64,000 nucleotides of DNA, from the NCBI RefSeq assembly GCF_021184025.1, contig NZ_CP036537.1, positions 5,237,001 through 5,301,000 on the forward strand, given 5' to 3'. Below, one piece after another: positions 1 through 8,599 of the stretch; position 1 is the stretch's first letter; the number at the start of each line of letters is the position of its first letter. The translations under genes and the position numbers were made by a program. Source of the stretch: Rhodopseudomonas boonkerdii (GTDB lineage Bacteria > Pseudomonadota > Alphaproteobacteria > Rhizobiales > Xanthobacteraceae). The notes below the pieces were generated by a model. That model was not told the DNA's origin, did not search any database, and saw only the letters and a program-made list of their open reading frames with translations.

Positions 1-107
1 GGGCCGATCAGGCCCGTCACACGACCTGCAGCCAGCGTCACCGAGGCGCCGGCAAGCGCGGTGAAGCCACCTTCATAGACCACCCTGACGTCGCGCGCCT
101 CAAGCAT
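1..107 (-). CDS. ABC transporter ATP-binding protein, LivG type (5' end only)
   Basis: Only the first 35 codons lie in the window and the gene continues past the left edge. The translation starts MLEARDVRVVYEGGFTALAG and reaches the beginning of a Walker A context (TGLIGP) at the window edge. This is the usual N-terminus of a cytoplasmic ATPase of the branched-chain amino acid (HAAT) ABC family. The ATG lies 4 bp after the stop of the periplasmic binding protein gene on the same strand, so the two are translated as one operon. LivG is more likely than LivF from gene order, but so few residues do not decide it. Confidence 0.75.
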   Translation of the reverse strand, partial: MLEARDVRVVYEGGFTALAGASVTLAAGRVTGLIG

Positions 108-111
108 CGCC

Positions 112-1332
112 TCAGCGGATCTCGCCGAGCAACTTGCTTTCGCCCGACTTGATGACGAAGTGGCCATAGCTGAGATTGGTCTGGTCGCCGTTCTTCGCGA
201 ACCTGAAGTCCGACGCAGCACCTGCATAACGGAATGGCTTGCCTTCGCGCAGCGCCTTCAAGGCCTCGGCGGGATCGCCGAGTGACGGCGCATCGGCATT
301 CACCAGCGTTGCGAATTCCGGACCGAACTTCGTCGCGTCAGCGCTCTTGGCTTTCTCGATGGCAAGCGCGGTAAGCACGATCTGATCGAACACCTGCGCG
401 CCGAAGGTCATGATGGTTCCCTCCGGCTTGCCGATCTCCTTCAGATAGCAGCTGTAGGCAACCGACTTGCCGACCGGCACCTGCTGCGTCCAGACCACGC
501 CTTCGGCGACATTGGCGCCGACATTCTTGACGAACTGGCCATTGCTGCCGGCGGCATTGCCGAAGGCGTAAATCTTGCTCTCATAGCCCGAGCGAAATGC
601 CTCCTTGGCGATGGCGCTCAGCTCGTTGATGTAAGCCGCAACGAACACCGCTTCCGGCTTCTTCCCAAAAACGCGTTCGACCTCGGTGCGATAGGACGGC
701 TGGCCGGCATTGAAGGAAACTTCATCCAGCACCTTCCCGCCGGCATCCGTGAACGCCTTGCGGAACGGAGCGATGGTGCTTTGGGTGAACGGCGTTTGCA
801 GTACGAGGATCGAGGCCGACTTCACGCCGTCCTTGACCATGGCCTTGGCAAACCCCTCTCCCCAGCTCTTACCATTGGTCTGGAAGCGCCAGATCAGATT
901 CTTCGTCTCGCCATCGGTGATCTCATCGGCGGAGCCAACGACGCTGAGCAGTACGCCCTTCTCCAGCGCGATCGGCTTGATGGCCAGCGCCACGGCGCTG
1001 CTCCACACGCCGCCGATCGAGACGACCTTATCCACGTCGATAAGCTTGCGCGCCGCGGCGACACCCGCGGTAGGCTGCGATTCATCGTCGGCGACCACGA
1101 GTTCGAGCTTGCGGCCGAGCACACCGCCGGCGTCGTTGACGATCTTCACCGCTGCACGCGCAGCCTGCTCCTCTTCCTGTCCATATGGGCCGCCGGTGCC
1201 GGTGAGAGGCGCCAGCAGGCCGATGCGCACAGGCCCCTCCTGCGCGAACCCGATCGACGAGCCAACGCATGCAGAGACCATGGCAACGGAAGCAACCAAC
1301 AGAAAGCGGCGCGAAAGAGAGGTGGTCAGCAC
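112..1332 (-). CDS. Branched-chain amino acid-type ABC transporter substrate-binding protein
   Basis: This is a periplasmic leucine-binding-protein-like receptor (peripla_BP_6 fold). It has an N-terminal signal peptide (SRRFLLVASVAMVSACVGSS) followed by the family start VRIGLLAPLTGTGGPYGQ, then motifs such as KLELVVADDESQPTAG and IGGVWSSAVALA. I place the start at the GTG at 1332: an AGGAG stands six bases upstream, whereas the ATG at 1338 would touch that site. That gives 406 aa, normal for the family. Its stop is 4 bp from an ATPase gene on the same strand. The ligand cannot be read from sequence; homologues bind amino acids, amides or aromatic acids. Confidence 0.9.
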   Translation of the reverse strand: MLTTSLSRRFLLVASVAMVSACVGSSIGFAQEGPVRIGLLAPLTGTGGPYGQEEEQAARAAVKIVNDAGGVLGRKLELVVADDESQPTAGVAAARKLIDVDKVVSIGGVWSSAVALAIKPIALEKGVLLSVVGSADEITDGETKNLIWRFQTNGKSWGEGFAKAMVKDGVKSASILVLQTPFTQSTIAPFRKAFTDAGGKVLDEVSFNAGQPSYRTEVERVFGKKPEAVFVAAYINELSAIAKEAFRSGYESKIYAFGNAAGSNGQFVKNVGANVAEGVVWTQQVPVGKSVAYSCYLKEIGKPEGTIMTFGAQVFDQIVLTALAIEKAKSADATKFGPEFATLVNADAPSLGDPAEALKALREGKPFRYAGAASDFRFAKNGDQTNLSYGHFVIKSGESKLLGEIR

Positions 1333-1657
1333 GGTCATCTCCTGACATGTCGCGGACATTCGGAAAGCATCTGTGCGAAGCAGTCCGCCGTCCAGCCTTC
1401 CAGCAAAAACAGGGGCTTGGTCAAGCGCGCCAGCGCGCGCGGGAACTCCCGTCCCGCGATCCAGCATCATTGTCAAGATAGCTTTATAAATAAGATATTC
1501 TCGCGTGCCGCGCGAGATCATGGGACTGCGATCCACCAAGACATTGCGCCCAGACAGAATATTTTTCCGCAGCGCATCCTGATGCAGCAGAGCGATTTCG
1601 AACCGAACCCGTCAGAGCGGCCGGAGCGCGCTCACCGCGATTTTCGCCATGGCGCCC
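1333..1657. other. Intergenic region between cysNC and the ABC operon
   Basis: About 325 bases without a supported gene. The stretch around 1490-1505 is AT-rich (TTTATAAATAAGATA) against a GC-rich background and could hold the promoter of the minus-strand ABC operon. No clear operator or terminator was recognised. Confidence 0.4.
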
Positions 1658-3556
1658 TTACTCGGCGGCTTCCAGCAGAATGCCCGTGAATCTCAGCATT
1701 TGCTCGATTTGCTCCGCCGATGCAGACACTTCGGAGGTCGATGTATCGATCTTCAGATCGACGTCACCAGGCGGCTGATACTCACCCGTGATGCCGGTAA
1801 AGCCCTGGATTTCACCCGCCCGCGCCTTTGCGTAATGACCCTTGGGATCGCGACTTTCACACACCTCGCTCGGCGTCGAGACATAGATCTCGCGGAAATT
1901 GTTACGCGCGATGCGGCGCGCTTCCGCGCGATCTTTCTGGAATGGCGACACCGCGGCGACGATGGCGATGTGACCATTCTGCGCGAGATGGTTGGCGACC
2001 TCCGCGAGCCGCCGGACATTCTCGCTGCGATCCGCCGGCGCAAAGCCGAGATCGCCATTCAGTCCCGCGCGCATGGTGTCGCCATCGAGCAGGATCGGTG
2101 AACCGCCATTGCGAAACAGCCGCCGCTCCAACGCCAGCGCCAAGGTCGATTTGCCCGAGCCCGGAAGCCCGGTGAACCAGACCACGGCACCGCGATGATG
2201 GAAACGTTCGGCCCGCTCCTGCGCCCCGAGATCGGACGCCACCGGAACGATATTGATTGCCGGCGCACGTTCCTCCGCCTGGACCGACAGAATGAGGCCG
2301 CCGCCCGCGATGCGCCCGTCGACCTCGATCACGAGACGTCCGGTCGGCGGACTGTCCGGATAGCGATCGGCCGCGACCGGTTGTGCGAGCAACAAATCGA
2401 CCTCGCCCACATGATTCCGTTCGATCGTCTGTCCCACGGCAGCAGCGAGATTGCCGGGATCGATGGCTTTCTCGATGCTTTCCACCATCGCCCTCACCTG
2501 CCGGACCCCGATCCGCACCACGATGGAGGCACGTGCCGTCAGCGGCTGCTCATGAAGCCAGAACAGACGTGTCCGCAGCCGCCTGACCGCGGCTGGCGCC
2601 GCTTCGGCTCGCGCGATGACATCGCCGCGCTCAACGAACAATTCACGGTCGAGCGTGATTCCGACCGAGTGCCCCGCGGCGATCGTTTCCGGCGCCGACG
2701 TCACCGACCAGCCTTCGATCGACTTGATCCGCGCCGTCTTGCCGGCCGGCATGACGGCAATCTCGTCGCCGACAGACAAATGCCCCGCCTCGATGCGGCC
2801 GGCCACGATGCGTCTGTCGTCGAATTTGTAGATGGCCTGCACCGGCAAGCGAAGCGGCCGATCATCGAGCGGGCGCGTGGTCTCGAACTGTTCGAAGGCT
2901 GCGATCACCGTCGGCCCGCGATACCAGGCCGCGCGATCGGTAAACTCGGCAACACCGTCGCCATCGCGGGCCGAAATCGGGATGACGGCCAGGGGCACTA
3001 CACCGAGCCCCGTAAGATGGTCCGAGATCTCATCTCGGATCACACTGAACCGCTCCTCGTCGAAGCCGACCTTGTCCATTTTGTTGACCACCACGGCCAC
3101 CTGCTTCACGCCGAGCAGATGCAGCAGATAGCCGTGGCGCCGGGTCTGGTCGCGCACGCCCTCGAGCGCGTCGACGATGAGCACGGCGCCATCGGCCTGC
3201 GCCGCACCGGTGATCATGTTGCGCAGGAATTCGGCGTGGCCCGGCGCATCGATCAGGACGACATCACGGCTTCTGGTGCGAAAGCGGATCTGGGTCGTGT
3301 CGATGGTAATACCCTGGTCGCGCTCGGTCTGCAGCGCATCGAGAAGGAACGACCATTCGAACGGCATGCCGCGCCGCTCGCTGGCCGCCTTGAGCGCTTC
3401 CAGCTTCCCGTTCGGCAGACTTCCCGTTTCGTGCAACAGGCGTCCTACCAATGTCGATTTGCCGTGATCGACGTGACCGACGATGACGACGCGCAGCTGC
3501 GGGCGCCGAGGCCCGGGAAGCAAAGCGGATGCGGAAATATCTGCCGACAAGGTCAT
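1658..3556 (-). CDS. cysNC: Bifunctional sulfate adenylyltransferase subunit 1 / adenylylsulfate kinase (CysNC)
   Basis: This cytoplasmic fusion makes activated sulfate. The N-terminal GTPase half (EF-Tu-like CysN) drives ATP sulfurylase with CysD, and the C-terminal APS kinase half (CysC) phosphorylates APS to PAPS. The GTPase G1 motif GHVDHGKST is near residue 25, with DAPGH (G3) and NKMD (G4) following. The kinase half starts near residue 440 with the Walker A loop [11 protein letters not shown]. The ATG at 3556 is 10 bases after the cysD stop, so the genes are cotranscribed; an in-frame extension to 3637 would run into cysD. Length (632 aa) fits CysNC/NodQ-type fusions of Rhizobiales. Confidence 0.95.
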   Translation of the reverse strand: MTLSADISASALLPGPRRPQLRVVIVGHVDHGKSTLVGRLLHETGSLPNGKLEALKAASERRGMPFEWSFLLDALQTERDQGITIDTTQIRFRTRSRDVVLIDAPGHAEFLRNMITGAAQADGAVLIVDALEGVRDQTRRHGYLLHLLGVKQVAVVVNKMDKVGFDEERFSVIRDEISDHLTGLGVVPLAVIPISARDGDGVAEFTDRAAWYRGPTVIAAFEQFETTRPLDDRPLRLPVQAIYKFDDRRIVAGRIEAGHLSVGDEIAVMPAGKTARIKSIEGWSVTSAPETIAAGHSVGITLDRELFVERGDVIARAEAAPAAVRRLRTRLFWLHEQPLTARASIVVRIGVRQVRAMVESIEKAIDPGNLAAAVGQTIERNHVGEVDLLLAQPVAADRYPDSPPTGRLVIEVDGRIAGGGLILSVQAEERAPAINIVPVASDLGAQERAERFHHRGAVVWFTGLPGSGKSTLALALERRLFRNGGSPILLDGDTMRAGLNGDLGFAPADRSENVRRLAEVANHLAQNGHIAIVAAVSPFQKDRAEARRIARNNFREIYVSTPSEVCESRDPKGHYAKARAGEIQGFTGITGEYQPPGDVDLKIDTSTSEVSASAEQIEQMLRFTGILLEAAE

Positions 3557-3566
3557 GACACTGCTC

Positions 3567-4475
3567 TTACAGATAGCCGGCGGCGCGCAGCCGCTCGAAT
3601 GCGTCTTCGGTTTCGTGATCGAGAGCGCGGCCCGCACGCTCCGGCACCTTGCTGTTTTCCAGTTCGATCAGAATTTCGGCAATGGTTGCCGCTGTCGAAG
3701 CGACGGGATGCGTGATGTCGGCGTCCCCGAGCGAGCGATATCGCTTGCCGTCGCGCGCGAGATAGAGCGGAATGATCGGGATGTTTTCGCGCAGCGTGTA
3801 GGCCCAGATGTCCGCTTCGGTCCAATGCAGGATCGGATGCACGCGCAGATGCGCGCCGGGTGGCGGCGACGCGTTGAACTGATCCCAGAACTCGGGCGGC
3901 TGATCGCGCACGTCCCAGCCGCCTTCGACACCGCGCGGCGAGAATACCCGCTCCTTGGCGCGGGTGGCCTCTTCGTCGCGACGAATACCGGCAATCAGGC
4001 CATCGAACCCGTATTTCGCCAGCGCCTGCTTGAGGCCCTCGGTCTTGCGCGCCGCCGAGCGTGCTGCGGGCGGCAGGGTCGGATCGACCGCATCAATGGG
4101 CGGGCATGGCTCGATGCGCAGATCGAGATCCCACTCCTTCGCGTAACGATCGCGGAACGCATACATCTCCGGAAACTTCTTGCCGGTGTCGACATGCATT
4201 GCAGGGAATGGCACGTGGCCGAAGAAAGCCTTTCGCGCCAGCCAGATCATCACGTTGGAGTCCTTGCCGAGCGACCACAGCAAGGCGATCTTCTTCAACC
4301 GGGCAAAGGCCTCACGCAGGATGTAGATGCTTTGCGCCTCGAGTTCATCGAGATGGCTCATTGCCGGAGCAGCGATGGCGGCGGGGTGGTCGAGAACGGA
4401 AGAATCCATGGCAAAATCCGCGAGGTCTTTCGCCTCAAATCGAACGAAAGACGGACGCGCAGAAATTGCATCCAT
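3567..4475 (-). CDS. cysD: Sulfate adenylyltransferase subunit 2 (CysD)
   Basis: The catalytic subunit of ATP sulfurylase forms APS from sulfate and ATP with CysN. It is an N-type ATP pyrophosphatase with a PP-loop ([12 protein letters not shown]; SxGKDS form). Other family features are [20 protein letters not shown], the basic [14 protein letters not shown] segment, and [18 protein letters not shown]. It is first in the minus-strand cysD-cysNC operon and divergent from cysH. No good Shine-Dalgarno stands before 4475; in-frame ATGs at 4409 or 4361 ([11 protein letters not shown]) are also possible and the latter fits the usual family N-terminus. Confidence 0.95.
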   Translation of the reverse strand: MDAISARPSFVRFEAKDLADFAMDSSVLDHPAAIAAPAMSHLDELEAQSIYILREAFARLKKIALLWSLGKDSNVMIWLARKAFFGHVPFPAMHVDTGKKFPEMYAFRDRYAKEWDLDLRIEPCPPIDAVDPTLPPAARSAARKTEGLKQALAKYGFDGLIAGIRRDEEATRAKERVFSPRGVEGGWDVRDQPPEFWDQFNASPPPGAHLRVHPILHWTEADIWAYTLRENIPIIPLYLARDGKRYRSLGDADITHPVASTAATIAEILIELENSKVPERAGRALDHETEDAFERLRAAGYL

Positions 4476-4515
4476 AGAATCGAGGGATAAGAGGAGGAAA
4501 TTTCATTCTAACAAA

Positions 4516-4548
4516 ATCAAAAAGAAGAAATATTGCTCTCTTTTTGAT
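4516..4548. promoter_or_regulatory. Inverted repeat in the cysD/cysH divergent promoter
   Basis: Two perfect 10-bp arms, ATCAAAAAGA (4516-4525) and TCTTTTTGAT (4539-4548), are separated by 13 bases in an AT-rich 134-bp region between the two divergent sulfur genes. The position suggests a regulator-binding site controlling both operons. The protein that binds is not identifiable from the sequence. Confidence 0.5.
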
Positions 4549-4608
4549 TTACTATAGATCAGTATATAGAATCTTGTTCTAGTCAAGCCCCTCTTCGATG
4601 ATAGCAGC

Positions 4609-5322
4609 ATGTCCCCCACCGAGCGCGCCCTGCAAGCCACACACCTGAACGATCTGCTGCAGGCAGCCTCGCCCGCCGACGTGATCAGCACAGCGCTGAG
4701 CTTCGTTGGCCGCGACCGGCTCGCCGTCGTTTCATCCTTCGGGACACAGTCCGGCGCGCTGCTCAAGATCGTCGCCGACGTCGATCCGAACATCCCGGTG
4801 ATCTTCATCGACACCGGATGGATGTTCGCGGAGACGCTGCAGTATCGCGACGTGTTGGTGGATCAGCTCGGTCTGCGCCATGTGCGATCAGTCCTCCCGC
4901 AAGCAACAACACTTGCGCGCCTCGACCCCGATGCAGACCTATGGTCTGCCGATCCGGACGCCTGCTGCCAGTTACGCAAGGTCGATACACTGAATGCCGC
5001 GATGGCGGAGTTCGATGCATCCATCAACGGGCGCAAGCGCTTTCAGGCCGCGACACGCGCCGATATCCCGATCGTCGAGCTCGACGGCGACCAGTTCAAG
5101 TTCAATCCATTCGCGCGGATGACGCTGCCCGATATCGAATTGATTTACGCGACGGCCAATCTTCCGCAGCATCCTCTCGTGGCGGCGGGCTTCTCGTCGA
5201 TCGGCTGCATGCCCTGCACGTCGCGCACCCTGCCTGGCGAAGATCCGCGCGCCGGCCGCTGGCGCGGCCGGGCCAAGACGGAATGCGGTATCCACCGCAA
5301 GACGGAATCCTCACCGCCCTGA
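4609..5322 (+). CDS. cysH: Adenylyl-sulfate / phosphoadenylyl-sulfate reductase (CysH)
   Basis: The enzyme reduces activated sulfate to sulfite with thioredoxin in assimilatory sulfate reduction. Visible motifs are SSFGTQSGALLKIV (PP-loop-like), IFIDTGWMFAETLQYRD, the cysteine pair in DACCQLRKVD, GCMPCTS near residue 200, and the C-terminal catalytic cysteine in KTECGIH. The CC plus CxxC pattern marks the [4Fe-4S] form, which normally prefers APS over PAPS. That is notable beside an APS kinase, which may serve sulfation instead. It is transcribed away from cysD-cysNC, with the shared AT-rich promoter region before it. The length of 237 aa is normal. Confidence 0.95.
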   Translation: MSPTERALQATHLNDLLQAASPADVISTALSFVGRDRLAVVSSFGTQSGALLKIVADVDPNIPVIFIDTGWMFAETLQYRDVLVDQLGLRHVRSVLPQATTLARLDPDADLWSADPDACCQLRKVDTLNAAMAEFDASINGRKRFQAATRADIPIVELDGDQFKFNPFARMTLPDIELIYATANLPQHPLVAAGFSSIGCMPCTSRTLPGEDPRAGRWRGRAKTECGIHRKTESSPP

Positions 5323-5346
5323 GGCATTTTCTGCTTTGATGGAATC

Positions 5347-5492
5347 GTGTCCCGGACGCGATGCAGCATTCCAAGCGAAGCTTCGCAGAGCCGGGACCGC
5401 AACAGACGCCGAGCTTTGCACGGTCCCGGTTCTGCGAAGCAGGGTTGTCGGCGATGCTCTGCATCGCCTGCGCTGCTGCGCGCCCAGGACAC
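5347..5492. repeat. 146-bp compound palindromic repeat
   Basis: Inner arms GCTTCGCAGAGCCGGGACCG (5380-5399) and its near-complement at 5421-5440 pair 19 of 20 bases around a 21-base spacer. Outer ends start GTGTCCCGGACGCG (5347) and finish with CGCCCAGGACAC (5492) and also pair. The GTCCCGG...CCGGGAC core resembles intergenic palindromic elements dispersed in Bradyrhizobium-group genomes; that family assignment is from memory. It lies between two convergent genes and could also act as a structured terminator. Confidence 0.7.
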
Positions 5493-5494
5493 GT

Positions 5495-6343
5495 TCAGGC
5501 ACGATGAAAGACAAGTGCACGCAACTCGATGCTCTCGCGCGGCGGAGCGTCCGATGGCGTGGTGGGGTCGACGAAGGCGGTGTGTGGCCCGAACCGCGTC
5601 CGGCCATCGGATGCCGAATCGTAGCATTTCAACAGCAATGCCTCGTTCCGTTCCATCTCAGGAAAATAGAACCACTTATGACTGGGATGATAAGTGACGG
5701 AGTAGGTCTCGCCCTGACGATTTGGATAGATCAGATCGGACGCCACCAGATCTTTCTGAGCGACGCTGGTCCCATCGCACATCGCGAGCGGGGTATCCCT
5801 CAGCGGCCCTTTGATTGGCCGCCACAGGTTGATCACCTGCACACGACCGCGCAGCAGTTCGTCGGCCTCATCCGGCAGATGCTCGCGAACCCTGTTCGGC
5901 CCAGAGTGTAACGTCTGATCCACATGCACCCGGCTTGCCGGCTGACGTGGACCGCCACCGCGGACATCCGCCGCCCCTGCGACGCGCCGGCGCACGGTGT
6001 GGTCGAAGATAAACACCCTATCGGCGTCCAAACTGCTGCGAATGAATTCGCTCGCTTCCGGATAATAGACGCGCGTGACTTCTTCATCGTCGTAGAAGTC
6101 CTGCACTGTCGTGTGCTGATCGACGAGCTCAAAGCCTGCGCGGTCGAGCGTGAGCCTGCCCCGTATTGGACGACCATTGGTAATCTTGACCTGCACCGCC
6201 TGCGGCATCGCCGTGCTCTTGGGCTCGCCTGGCGGCGGATCATAGGCATAAGTCCGCGGCTTCTCGCGCATGGGCGCAAGATAGTTCAACTCCGCCGTCA
6301 CGTATGGCAAAGTTCCGCCCCGAATATCATAATGGATGGCCAC
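5495..6343 (-). CDS. CmcJ/NvfI-family oxidoreductase
   Basis: The 282-aa protein matches the CmcJ/NvfI oxidoreductase family (related to GA4 desaturase-like proteins and the CmcJ subunit of cephamycin C-7 methoxylation). Signature segments are VINLWRPIKGPLRDTPLAMC, DLIYPNRQGETYSVTYHPSH, KWFYFPEMERNEALLLKCYD and the tail DAPPRESIELRALVFH. The GTG at 6343 is chosen because GGGAG stands seven bases upstream; further-upstream in-frame codons lack family similarity. Bacterial members mostly have no known substrate, so only an oxidative role is inferred. It is monocistronic and ends against the palindromic repeat. Confidence 0.85.
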   Translation of the reverse strand: MAIHYDIRGGTLPYVTAELNYLAPMREKPRTYAYDPPPGEPKSTAMPQAVQVKITNGRPIRGRLTLDRAGFELVDQHTTVQDFYDDEEVTRVYYPEASEFIRSSLDADRVFIFDHTVRRRVAGAADVRGGGPRQPASRVHVDQTLHSGPNRVREHLPDEADELLRGRVQVINLWRPIKGPLRDTPLAMCDGTSVAQKDLVASDLIYPNRQGETYSVTYHPSHKWFYFPEMERNEALLLKCYDSASDGRTRFGPHTAFVDPTTPSDAPPRESIELRALVFHRA

Positions 6344-7140
6344 AGCGTTGCTCCCGTCATGATGTTGATCGTCACGATCGAGATTGACACGGCAACGCCC
6401 GACTTCAACGCACGCTGCGAAATAGCAACAAGCGCTCTGATTTTCCGCGCGCGGCGTCACATTCGTTCTGCCATACCGGGCATAACGCGCAGAATGCATG
6501 CCGATACGAATTCAGTAGCTGGTCAGCACCACAGAGCAGGCTGATTCACGTCGACCGGAACCTGGATGATGCCGTCGCCGGATCGCGGATGTGGAGGCTG
6601 CGCCTTTCCTCCCGCTTGCCGCTCACGCGAATGTCCGATGGCTCCGTCCGGAGCGGTGGACATCCCAGCTTGGATTGCAGCCGGAGACATTTCGGGCAAT
6701 GGCATCCGTGCCGGCCTCTTCGAGGAAGGCAGGCATTACATACAAACCTTTGAATTCGCTGATTTGTTCAGAAGCGACAGAGCTCAAGAAGTCGATGGTG
6801 CCCAGGGGCGGGTTGTCCCCGGCGATCATCAACGACAGCAAAATCAAGAACTTAAGACTACCGCGTTCGAGCTGTGTGTATCACCGAAATGTAGCATTGT
6901 CGATTGCTGAGCACTCGTGAGACCTCGTTCAAAATCGACACGTCGTTCTGCGCAACTAGGCCGATGCAACGCTCCTGAGAACGATCAGAGCTCCGGAACA
7001 CTAGATGGTGGAAGCACTATGAGCGTTCAGAACAGCGCGCATAGCCCGCATCCTATGGGCGCTGCTCTTCGAGCTACCAGACAACGGAGATATCGCGAAA
7101 AGAGGACCAGATTCGCCATTACCCCATCAGGGTCGATCTC
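6344..7140. other. Gene-poor stretch
   Basis: Roughly 800 bases in which several short open frames exist on both strands but none shows recognisable protein character or a convincing ribosome site. It precedes a decayed TetR gene and probably represents degraded sequence. Confidence 0.4.
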
Positions 7141-7320
7141 GCACTTTGCGAAAAGTGGCCGCAAGCGAAGCATCTAAAGTCCTTGCGTATTGCCGCAATG
7201 GTCACTGTAGGCGCGTTTCGTCTGGCAGTCGCTGCCTGGAGCAAGGATAATGGAAAACGTTCGCCCTCGGCCCATCTCCGCGAGACGTTTGCAACCCTCG
7301 AGAGCACATTTCAGGTATGA
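7141..7320 (+). pseudogene. TetR-type regulator remnant (C-terminal ~59 codons)
   Basis: The frame beginning at 7141 reads ALCEKWPQAKHLKSLRIAAM and continues to a TGA at 7318-7320. It aligns nearly residue for residue with the C-terminus of the intact TetR gene at 22247-22852 (ALCEKWPQVKHRKSLRVAAM...), with about five in six residues identical. No helix-turn-helix region remains upstream in any frame, so the 5' two thirds are lost. This is a dead paralogue, not a gene. Confidence 0.8.
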
Positions 7321-7464
7321 TCACCCGCGCGGAAGTGGATCGTGCAAGCTGGTATCGTGGCGTGGACGTCTTCACCATTGGTGAGGCGGCTTTAGAGCCC
7401 TGTATTGAAGTTTCGTTAATCGGATCGGACAACCTTGCGGCTCTGTCGAAACGCAATTCACCTC

Positions 7465-7504
7465 AAGGCCGCCTGCTCGTAAACGTATCGAGCGGCGGCC
7501 TTTT
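7465..7504 (+). terminator. Rho-independent terminator, plus strand
   Basis: Stem arms AAGGCCGCC-t-GCTCG (7465-7479) and CGAGCGGCGGCCTT (7489-7502) enclose a nine-base loop and are followed by a TTTT run. It lies downstream of the TetR remnant and would stop plus-strand transcription. Confidence 0.75.
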
Positions 7505-7527
7505 GTATTGAGAGGTCCGATAAGTCG

Positions 7528-7564
7528 AAAAAACCGGAGCCGCATCTGAGAAACGCGGCTCCGG
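7528..7564 (-). terminator. Rho-independent terminator, minus strand
   Basis: Perfect 10-bp arms CCGGAGCCGC (7534-7543) and GCGGCTCCGG (7555-7564) are followed, reading the minus strand, by six T residues (AAAAAA at 7528-7533 on the plus strand). It is well placed to end transcription of the minus-strand ORF at 7693-8091. Confidence 0.85.
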
Positions 7565-7692
7565 GCCGTCGCACTCAGACGCAGGGGCTGGCTCATGGCG
7601 GCGGCGCCCGAGCGCTAACCCGATCAACTTACACCAACCTTACAAATCGGACTTCCACACAGCCCTCCTATTGGCAGTCGAGTTGCGGTCTT

Positions 7693-8091
7693 CTAGGCCT
7701 TCGAATGGCCCGAGATAGGCACGTTGTTGAGGGCCAGACAGATTTCGTGGAGCCGAGAAGCGGGGATCCGGTTTTTCCCGCTCGAGGCAGTTGGCGCTCC
7801 GGATGGACATGTATGGACCAAGTCCCCCAGCCACGCCGGCGCATACTTATAAGCCAGATCGCAACGCTCATGGATCGCCCACGCGACGCCGACCGTCACG
7901 TCTCGTGACCAATTCTCGGTCGTGTTTATTGTGACGACACAGAGCGGACCGAAATACTCGCCGCCCATCAGATCGGTGATGACGGCTTCAAGATCGGAGC
8001 CGTTGACATCGGCTTCTCGCCAAACGCTGCCGCCATGGGCCATGACAATCGACGACGGGGTAGATGGCTCCAGCCCGAACGCATGACGCAC
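7693..8091 (-). CDS. Conserved hypothetical protein, possibly altered at both ends
   Basis: The central part (DLEAVITDLMGGEYFGPLCV followed by VTINTTENWSRDVTVGVAWA) resembles small uncharacterised proteins common in Bradyrhizobium, which carry a similar 'GEYSxPxxVVAFNTxEGWSRDVTEDIA' core. The usual N-terminus (STVYLVLDDFG-like) is only partly matched by SSIVMAHGGSVWREAD, and the C-terminal part is not recognised. The GTG at 8091 directly abuts GAGGAG, so the start is doubtful and a frameshift is possible. A strong minus-strand terminator stands 130 bases downstream, which supports a transcribed gene. Function unknown. Confidence 0.55.
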   Translation of the reverse strand: MRHAFGLEPSTPSSIVMAHGGSVWREADVNGSDLEAVITDLMGGEYFGPLCVVTINTTENWSRDVTVGVAWAIHERCDLAYKYAPAWLGDLVHTCPSGAPTASSGKNRIPASRLHEICLALNNVPISGHSKA

Positions 8092-8121
8092 CTCCTCAAC
8101 TATACGGCCTACTAAGATGAT

Positions 8122-8577
8122 GTGCTGGCGTTTGATCGCTTCCCGATCCCGCAGATGATCGAGCGAGCAATGGCGCCGTGTTGCACGTTACCTCGACCCA
8201 ATCGGTGCTGCCCATGCCCGAATCGATCACCGCCTACGCCGCCGCCAAGGGTGCGCTGAGGACCTACAGTAAATCCATTTCCAAAGAAGTGGGCCCAAAG
8301 GGGGGCCGGATCAACATCGTCTTCCCGGCTGGATCATGTCTGGGATGCCGTCGACCTGGTGAAGAATATGCAGGCTGCCAATGGCGTTACGTTCGAGGAA
8401 TCAACGCAAGCAATCATGGCCTGGATCGGCGGGATCCCGATCGGACGAGGTGCCGAGCCATATGAGGTCGCCGAAGCCATCGCCTTTCTGGCCTCGCATC
8501 GCGCCTCTTCAATTCATGGCACGGAGCTGGTCGTCGACGGGGCGCCGTCTCGACCGTTTGATCTCAGCAAGCGCTGA
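8122..8577 (+). pseudogene. Short-chain dehydrogenase/reductase, decayed
   Basis: SDR-type sequence is spread over two reading frames. VLAFDRFPIPQMIER is followed after a shift by NGAVLHVTSTQSVLPMPES and TAYAAAKGALRTYSKSISKE (catalytic Ser and YxxxK region). Another shift near 8340 leads to NMQAANGVTFEES and GIPIGRGAEPYEVAEAIAFL, ending in the family C-terminus IHGTELVVDGA. The N-terminal cofactor-binding half is missing. At least two frameshifts make it non-functional. Confidence 0.85.
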
Positions 8578-8599
8578 TCGTTGCGACGATGGCTGCGAC

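Noticed and set aside
2195..3715. 506-codon plus-strand open frame opposite cysNC
   Set aside because: It is antisense to the clear CysNC reading frame and has an arginine/histidine/aspartate-rich composition typical of GC-rich shadow frames, with no family motif.
6566..6920. Overlapping short frames of about 110 codons
   Set aside because: Two plus-strand frames and one minus-strand frame overlap; none shows a ribosome site or protein-like segments.
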